From positions 248,001 through 312,000 of the forward strand of contig NZ_JAYMFF010000002.1 of assembly GCF_035989245.1 (NCBI RefSeq): a stretch of 64,000 bases of DNA, written 5' to 3'. Position 1 is the stretch's first letter. Each line of letters starts with the position of its first letter. The translations under genes and the position numbers were made by a program. The notes beneath the pieces were generated by a model. It was not told where the DNA came from, ran no database searches, and worked only from the letters and a program-made list of their open reading frames with translations. This DNA is from Adlercreutzia wanghongyangiae. GTDB lineage: Bacteria > Actinomycetota > Coriobacteriia > Coriobacteriales > Eggerthellaceae. Shown here in pieces: positions 58,794 to 64,000 of this stretch.

Positions 58794-60137
58794 CTACTCG
58801 GCGGCGTCCTCGGTAGGCTGGTCGGTCGTGCCTTCGGCCGGCTGGTCGGCGACTGCGTCGGAGCCGTCGCCCTCAGCGGGCTGCTCGGTGCCGTCGGCCA
58901 CCTCGTTGGCGGCATCCTCGGCCTCACCCTCGGCGGCTTCGCCGCCCTCGGCAACACCGTCGGCCACGGTATCGTCGCCGCCCTCTTCGGCGCCTTCCTC
59001 GCCCACTACTGTGCTGTCGATAGTGACCGGGTTGCCGTCCTCGTCGACACCGGTGATGGCGCCGGACGTGTCCTCGTCGGCCTTCTCGTAGTTCGCCATG
59101 TCCACGTAGTAGGGCAGGCCCTCGGGCATGTCGTTGATCACGATCTCGGCAGCGTTGCGCTGCTCTTCCAGCCAGGTGTAATAGGCCTGCGACTCGTTGT
59201 TCGACTTCGCCATAGCCCTCAGGGCGTCCTGGAACTCAGCCGGCAGCTGGTCCAGGCTCTCCAGGCTCTCCGGAGCCTCGAACACATCGGTACACTTGAT
59301 GATGTGAATGCCATAAGTGCTGGGCACCAGACCGCTGATCTGGTCCTTCTCCAGGTCGGCCAGAGCCGTGGTGTACTCGGACACGAAGTTGTTCAGCTTG
59401 TCCCAGCCCACGTTGCCGCCATCGGCCGCCGAAGCGGTGTCCTTGGAATAAGACTCGGCCGCCGTGGCAAAATCGAGCTCGCCCGACTGAACCTTCTCCA
59501 GCACTTCCTGGGCCAGGGCCTCATCGCTGGCATCGAACAGAATGTGGGACGACTTCTTCGCGCCGGAATAGCTGGACACGTACGTCTGGGCCGAAGTCAG
59601 CACGTCCTCATCGGCCGGATCCTCGGCGTTCTCGGCCACCTTGGTCTTCAGCTGCTGGGTCATCAGCGACAGCTCGATGTTGTCGCGGTACTCGTCCTCG
59701 GTCATGCCCACCGACTCCAGCGCCTGGGACCACGCCTCATCGGAGTCGTAGTTGCTGCGCATGGAATCGACGTACTCGTTCACCTGGTTGTCGTCGGCGC
59801 TGATCTCCTGGGCAGCAGCGCCCTGCTTGATCAGTTCCTGGTCGATGTAACCGTTGATCATTTCCTCGCGCACCGACTCGGGCGTGTAGTCGTTGGCGGC
59901 CATCCACTCGCCCCACGACTGCTCATCGGTAACGCCCAGCTGGGTGCGAATGTCCTGAATGGCCTGGGTAACGGTGTCTTCCTGAATCTCAACGCCATTA
60001 ACGGTAGCAGCCACGCCACCCGTATAAGTCTGCTTGGGGGCACCGGCGTTGCCGTCGGAACATCCAAGCACACTCACTGCGCACACTGCGGCCAGCCCGA
60101 CCGTGGCGAACGATTTCGCAAAGGACAGTTTTTTCAT
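58794..60137 (-). CDS. PrsA/SurA-like lipoprotein with parvulin peptidyl-prolyl isomerase domain
   Basis: A 447-residue extracytoplasmic foldase. Lipoprotein signal MKKLSFAKS...VSVLGC with the lipidated Cys at about residue 26. A SurA_N-like helical domain (VNGVEIQEDTVTQAIQDI) covers 40-190. The parvulin domain (about 205-300) contains KKSSHILFDASD, DFATAAESYSKD, ADGGNVGW and STYGIHIIKC. From about 375 onward the chain is an acidic Ala/Glu/Gly-rich, probably disordered tail (EEGGDDTVADGVAEGG). It should help exported proteins fold at the membrane surface, perhaps including the Tat or Sec cargo in this window. ATG 60137 follows GGAAGG. Confidence 0.9.
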   Translation of the reverse strand: MKKLSFAKSFATVGLAAVCAVSVLGCSDGNAGAPKQTYTGGVAATVNGVEIQEDTVTQAIQDIRTQLGVTDEQSWGEWMAANDYTPESVREEMINGYIDQELIKQGAAAQEISADDNQVNEYVDSMRSNYDSDEAWSQALESVGMTEDEYRDNIELSLMTQQLKTKVAENAEDPADEDVLTSAQTYVSSYSGAKKSSHILFDASDEALAQEVLEKVQSGELDFATAAESYSKDTASAADGGNVGWDKLNNFVSEYTTALADLEKDQISGLVPSTYGIHIIKCTDVFEAPESLESLDQLPAEFQDALRAMAKSNNESQAYYTWLEEQRNAAEIVINDMPEGLPYYVDMANYEKADEDTSGAITGVDEDGNPVTIDSTVVGEEGAEEGGDDTVADGVAEGGEAAEGEAEDAANEVADGTEQPAEGDGSDAVADQPAEGTTDQPTEDAAE

Positions 60138-60301
60138 AAGACCCTTCCTCATAGGCGACCGGAACCGTCGGCTTCGTTGCTGGTGCATTTAAAGACAGTT
60201 CCAGATGATTTCGAACTGCATTTTCCCATGCTGCCCATGAGGTAACAACTGACGCACAATTTGCCCACTTTTGATTCACGGTTCGTCAATTACAGAAAGA
60301 A

Positions 60302-60341
60302 CAATCCCCACGTCAACCATGAGTAAACGACGTGGGGATTG
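60302..60341 (-). terminator. Terminator of typA
   Basis: A perfect 13-bp stem (CAATCCCCACGTC / GACGTGGGGATTG) with a 14-base loop, 34 bases beyond the typA stop. No strong T-run. Confidence 0.6.
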
Positions 60342-60374
60342 CACAAGGCAACTATGAAATTAGGCAGCGCTCGG

Positions 60375-62186
60375 CTACTTCTTCGCGGCCTTTTTGCGGT
60401 CGGTAGCGGAAAGCAGGCGCTTACGCAGACGAATGGACTGCGGAGTGACCTCCACCAGCTCGTCATCCTCGATGTACTCCAGGGCCTCTTCCAACGTGAA
60501 GGTGATGGGCGGCGTCAGCTGGATGGCCTTGTCGGCCGAGCTGGAGCGCTGGTTGCCCAGGCTCTTCGTCTTCTCGACGTTCACCACCATGTCGCCTTCC
60601 TTGGCCGACTCGCCCACGATCATGCCCTCGTAGCACTCGTCGCCCGGGCCGACGAACAAACGCCCGCGCTCCTGCAGAGTGTCCAGCGCGTAGGCCACGG
60701 CCTTGCCGGTGGACATGGCGATCATGCCGCCGTTCTTGCGACCGGCCATCTCGCCGGAATAGGGGCCATACTCCTTGAAGTGGTGGAACAGCATGGCCTC
60801 GCCGCGAGTGGCGTTCAGGATGCGAGTCTTCAGACCCATGGTGCCGCGCGACGGGATGCTGAAAGTGAGGTGCGTCATGGTCTCGTCGGAGGACATGTCC
60901 TCCATGATGCCGCCAGCAGTGCCCATAACCTCGATGGCCTTGCCCGCGTACTCGTTGGGCACATCCACCGTGGCCTCCTCGATGGGCTCCAGCTTGCTGC
61001 CGTCGTCGGCGGTTTTGTACACCACACGCGGACGACCCACCTGGAACTCGAAGCCCTCGCGGCGCATGGTTTCCATCAGCACCGACAGATGCAGCACGCC
61101 ACGGCCGGCCACCTCGATGCCCGTTTTGTCCTCGAGCTCGTTGATGCGCATGGAGATGTTGCTCTCCTTCTCGCGCATGAGGCGCTCCTTCAGCTGGCGG
61201 CCGCCCACGATCTCGCCCTCGCGGCCCACTAACGGGCTGGAAGAAGCCTCGAACACAACCGCCATCGTGGGCTCCTCCACGGCGATGGGCTCCATGGCCA
61301 CGGGGTTCTCGATGTCGGTGATGATGTCGCCGATGTCGGCATCCTCGATGCCGATAACGGCCACGATATCGCCGGCGTCAGCAGCGGTCACCTCGGCTTT
61401 GCCCAGGTTCTCGAAGGTGTACACCTTGCGGATCTGCGCGCGGCGCTGGGTACCGTCGGGCTTCACCACCAGCACCTGCTCCTTTTCGTGCAGCGTACCG
61501 CTGACCAAGCGGCCCACGCCAATGCGGCCCTCATAGCTGGAATGGTCCACCGTGCACACCTGCAGAGCCACCGGACCGTCGATATCCACATCGGGAGCGG
61601 GAATCTCACTCACAATGGTGTCCAGCAGGGGCACCATGTCCATGTTATCGTCATCGGGGGCCATCCGCGCATAGCCGTTCACGGCCGAGGCGTACACCAC
61701 GGGGAAATCGAGCTGCTCGTCGGTCGCACCCAGTTCCACCATCAGGTCGAACACCTTGTCCACTGCGCCCTCGGGGTCGGCATTGGGACGGTCGATCTTG
61801 TTCACCACCACCACGATGCGCAGGCCGCGCTCCAAGGCATGAGACAGCACGAAGCGGGTCTGGGGCTTCGGGCCCTCGTAGGCATCAACAATAAGCAGGG
61901 CACCGTCGGCCATGTTCAGCACGCGCTCCACTTCGCCGCCGAAGTCGGCGTGGCCCGGGGTGTCGATGACGTTGATCTTCACGCCCTTGTAGTTGATGGA
62001 GATGTTCTTGGAGAGGATGGTGATGCCGCGCTCGCGCTCCTGGTCGTTGGAGTCGAGCACGCGCTCGGCCACCTGCTGATTGTCGCGGAACACGTGCGAT
62101 GCCCACAGCAGACGATCGACCAGCGTGGTCTTGCCGTGGTCAACATGGGCGATAATAGCAACGTTGCGGATGTTCTCTTGCTTCAT
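60375..62186 (-). CDS. typA: Ribosome-associated GTPase TypA/BipA
   Basis: A 603-residue translational GTPase of the EF-G class. GTP motifs: AHVDHGKTTLVDRLL (G1), DTPGHADFGGEVERVLNMAD (G3) and NKIDRP (G4). Domain II, two EF-G-like domains III and V, and the BipA-specific C-terminal domain (GDECYEGMIVGESAKEGDMV; ending LLSATDRKKAAKK) follow in order. BipA binds the ribosome near the EF-G site and assists assembly or stress and cold adaptation. Full length for the family. GAAAGAAG lies before the ATG. Confidence 0.96.
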   Translation of the reverse strand: MKQENIRNVAIIAHVDHGKTTLVDRLLWASHVFRDNQQVAERVLDSNDQERERGITILSKNISINYKGVKINVIDTPGHADFGGEVERVLNMADGALLIVDAYEGPKPQTRFVLSHALERGLRIVVVVNKIDRPNADPEGAVDKVFDLMVELGATDEQLDFPVVYASAVNGYARMAPDDDNMDMVPLLDTIVSEIPAPDVDIDGPVALQVCTVDHSSYEGRIGVGRLVSGTLHEKEQVLVVKPDGTQRRAQIRKVYTFENLGKAEVTAADAGDIVAVIGIEDADIGDIITDIENPVAMEPIAVEEPTMAVVFEASSSPLVGREGEIVGGRQLKERLMREKESNISMRINELEDKTGIEVAGRGVLHLSVLMETMRREGFEFQVGRPRVVYKTADDGSKLEPIEEATVDVPNEYAGKAIEVMGTAGGIMEDMSSDETMTHLTFSIPSRGTMGLKTRILNATRGEAMLFHHFKEYGPYSGEMAGRKNGGMIAMSTGKAVAYALDTLQERGRLFVGPGDECYEGMIVGESAKEGDMVVNVEKTKSLGNQRSSSADKAIQLTPPITFTLEEALEYIEDDELVEVTPQSIRLRKRLLSATDRKKAAKK

Positions 62187-62309
62187 GAATCTTCTTTCGT
62201 TTCGGTTTGGGGCGGCAGAAATTATAGCGCTTTACGGCGCGGTTTAAGCAGGGGTATCGCAGACGGCACCCGGGCGACAACCGCCGCCACGAGATAGATC
62301 TACGCGGCC

Positions 62310-62921
62310 TTACTCGTCTAGAAGGGCTTCGTATTCCTTGCGCTCTTCGGTAAGTTGCTCCAAATGCGCATTCAAGGTGTTCAGGTTGCGCTGGGCGCTG
62401 ACCACCTGCACGATGCCCCAAATAGTAGCGGGCACCGCCATGGCGGCAATGAATCCGAAAATGCCAAAGGGTCGCCGAATGGTGAACAGCGCCGCCACGG
62501 CGCCGATAGCTGCCATGGCAAGGCCGTTGCGGCGCTCGTCGGAAACGGTATCGCGCTGGGCTACCAGCTGGGCGCGCGCCGCGGCAATACCTGCCAGCCG
62601 CGCCTTGATCTCGGCCTCGGTGAGATATTCCACCTCCACATCGCCCTCGGTTTCCGTCCACGAGCGCGCGGCGCCAGAAGAGTTAGCCGAGCTCGCACGA
62701 CCGCTCCGACCACGGCCAGCGCTGCCGGCACCGGAGCTCAGCAGCTCGTAAGCCTCTTGCAGGCGCTTGAACTGCTCGGTGGCGCGGTTCTGCAGCTTCT
62801 CGTTTCCTGCGAACTTGTCGGGATGCAGAATCTGAACCGTCTCTCGATAGGCGATCTTAATATCATCGGCCGTGGCGTCATCTTCCAGACCAAGTATGTG
62901 AAGCGCTTCGTTTCTGTTCAT
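62310..62921 (-). CDS. Membrane-anchored J-domain protein
   Basis: A 203-residue protein. Residues 1-65 are a J domain: EALHILGLEDDATADDIKIA then TVQILHPDKFAGN with the HPD motif that stimulates DnaK. A Ser/Gly/Ala-rich linker and a charged helix (EAEIKARLAGIAAARAQLVA) follow, then two membrane helices (about 128-165) and a coiled C-terminus. It is not DnaJ itself since the zinc and substrate domains are absent; it probably recruits DnaK to the membrane. AGGAT precedes the ATG. Upstream of typA on the same strand, 123 bp apart. Confidence 0.85.
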   Translation of the reverse strand: MNRNEALHILGLEDDATADDIKIAYRETVQILHPDKFAGNEKLQNRATEQFKRLQEAYELLSSGAGSAGRGRSGRASSANSSGAARSWTETEGDVEVEYLTEAEIKARLAGIAAARAQLVAQRDTVSDERRNGLAMAAIGAVAALFTIRRPFGIFGFIAAMAVPATIWGIVQVVSAQRNLNTLNAHLEQLTEERKEYEALLDE

Positions 62922-63027
62922 GCGGGCATCCTAGCACGACCGAAACGCCCCGTACGCCGCCTGCGCGCTACTACCACGGAAACTGCAAGCCACCAACCTC
63001 GCAGAGGCGCCACTCGCACGCACCTCG

Positions 63028-64000
63028 TCACAGCGCGTTACGCGTTAGACGATACATGATCCCCGGCCCCTTCCGACCTCCCAGCCGTTGCACCACCCCC
63101 TTCTCGATCAATCGATTCAAAGCGCGGCTGATGGTGGCTTTCGACCTCCCCAAGCTCTCAATCAGCTGGCTTGATTTCACCGGCTCATCGGCCTCATCCA
63201 TAAAAGATACGATGTCGAATTCCACCGACCCGCTCTCCACCACGTGAATCGTAACCGCTTCGCCGCTCTCTCCAGCAAAATCTGTCACCGTGCGCACGAT
63301 GCGCTCAGGGTAGTGCTGCTCCGCTTTGCGCATGGCCCGCTGCAGCGGTGACTCCAAACGCGGAAGCGGAGACGAGCTTTCCCATCGAACGTCGGCCGCG
63401 GCGCCCTTCTTGTACAGGTCCACCACAAACACGCTGATGTAATCGCGCGCTACCGGTGCAGGGTGCCCTGCCTTTTGCAAACTTGCGCACATTTGGAAGT
63501 AGCCCGTGCCCTTGTTCTCCACCACCTTCCCCTGCTCGGCGAAGCCCGCAAGGTACGAAGTGGACTCCAGCACCCGAGAAAGAACGGCATTGCGGGAGAA
63601 CGATGCTCCCAGCTCACCCAGGCGTTCCACGGTCATTTCCCCGCACAGACCTCCTGGGCTCATGATTTCGATGCGATCGTCGTACATGTTCACCTGAACT
63701 TGCGACCGCAAGCCCTCGGGCGAATAGTCTCGATGCAGAAGCGCGTTGGCAATGGCCTCGCGCACAGCTGTTTCAGGGTATTCCCATTCCTCAACACGGA
63801 ATGCCCCCTCCATCTTCGACACGCGCTTCATGTTGCGGCGCACGCAATTCATCGCCTCCGAGATCATAAGGGGAATGGGCCCCGTAAGATTCTTGGAGTC
63901 CATGAAGCGGATTCCCTCCAGCGTCACATCAGCTTTCGACGTGCCTGGATACCGTGCGAAGGAAACATACGCGCGGGGGTAGTGTCGCTGCGGATATCGC
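63028..64000 (-). CDS. AlbA/HATPase-type regulator with C-terminal winged helix, 5' part outside window
   Basis: The frame is open from the right edge to a stop at 63028, giving about 323 visible residues. The beginning (PRAYVSFARYPGTSKADVTL) is the end of a Schlafen AlbA_2-like domain; there follows a HATPase_c_4 (RecG-like C-terminal) domain with YPETAVREAIANALLHRDYS, DDRIEIMSPGG and NKGTGYFQMC, and a terminal winged helix (VKSSQLIESLGRSKATISRA). Such proteins are putative DNA-binding transcriptional regulators, often mislabelled RecG-like helicases; no helicase motif is present. The N-terminus lies beyond position 64000. Confidence 0.8.
   Translation of the reverse strand, partial: RYPQRHYPRAYVSFARYPGTSKADVTLEGIRFMDSKNLTGPIPLMISEAMNCVRRNMKRVSKMEGAFRVEEWEYPETAVREAIANALLHRDYSPEGLRSQVQVNMYDDRIEIMSPGGLCGEMTVERLGELGASFSRNAVLSRVLESTSYLAGFAEQGKVVENKGTGYFQMCASLQKAGHPAPVARDYISVFVVDLYKKGAAADVRWESSSPLPRLESPLQRAMRKAEQHYPERIVRTVTDFAGESGEAVTIHVVESGSVEFDIVSFMDEADEPVKSSQLIESLGRSKATISRALNRLIEKGVVQRLGGRKGPGIMYRLTRNAL

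Noticed and set aside
63028..64000. RecG-like ATP-dependent helicase
   Set aside because: No helicase motifs are visible; the domains are AlbA-type, HATPase-type and winged helix, so it is a putative regulator.

Overview
The window looks like a chromosomal segment of an anaerobic, high-GC actinobacterium of the class Coriobacteriia, most likely family Eggerthellaceae (Eggerthella / Gordonibacter / Adlercreutzia / Slackia group). This is inferred from gene content, not from a marker gene. The evidence is: four Tat-exported flavoprotein reductases of the fumarate-reductase type; two LuxR regulators with a multi-helix membrane half, each beside such a reductase; an actinobacterial FHA / PP2C phosphatase / SEDS-PBP / PASTA-kinase cluster; oxygen-independent ribonucleotide reduction; and a complete [FeFe]-hydrogenase operon.

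Layout. 1-2.5 kb: a cut-off NrfD-type membrane subunit and a Tat flavoprotein. 3-8.9 kb: PspA, a glycine-rich TPM-like membrane protein, UspA, an AarF/UbiB kinase, a probable 6S RNA and an MscS channel. 9-16.4 kb: PASTA kinase, a single-chain FtsW/RodA-transpeptidase fusion, PP2C phosphatase and two FHA proteins (cell-wall growth control). 17-27 kb: nrdG, a second flavoprotein divergent from a membrane LuxR regulator, a two-component system, a Na/Pi cotransporter and nrdD with NrdR boxes. 27.4-35.6 kb: a homocysteine-methyltransferase-like protein without its zinc ligands, a small metal-tail protein, a metallo-beta-lactamase-fold hydrolase and two YhgE/Pip membrane proteins in tandem. 35.8-43.5 kb: [FeFe]-hydrogenase operon on the minus strand, in transcription order NuoF/GltD-like fusion, hydA, hydE, hydG, hydF. 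43.6-46 kb: accessory segment with a 10-bp-periodic repeat array, an AAA+ ATPase, a perfect palindrome and a RelB-PIN toxin-antitoxin pair. 46-51.5 kb: a small membrane protein, CysE, an MFS transporter fused to CBS domains and a CNNM/CorC protein. 51.5-58.5 kb: a second membrane LuxR regulator with flavoprotein, an amidohydrolase, two tRNA-Ser genes, a TetR regulator and a fourth flavoprotein. 58.7-64 kb: PrsA-like foldase, TypA/BipA, a membrane J-domain protein and a cut-off AlbA/HATPase regulator.

How it fits together. The flavoproteins probably act outside the membrane as terminal reductases for organic acceptors. None carries its own haem or FMN domain, so electrons must come from other membrane proteins. 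The hydrogenase links soluble pyridine nucleotide and ferredoxin pools to H2. NrdG activates NrdD for anaerobic dNTP synthesis.

The gaps between genes are unusually rich in palindromic elements: five unrelated clusters of inverted 15-30 bp units, a dispersed REP-like hairpin, and a copy pair of a TCATCC-type repeat. The least explained locus is the helically phased 10-bp array and AAA+ ATPase at 43.69-44.97 kb.
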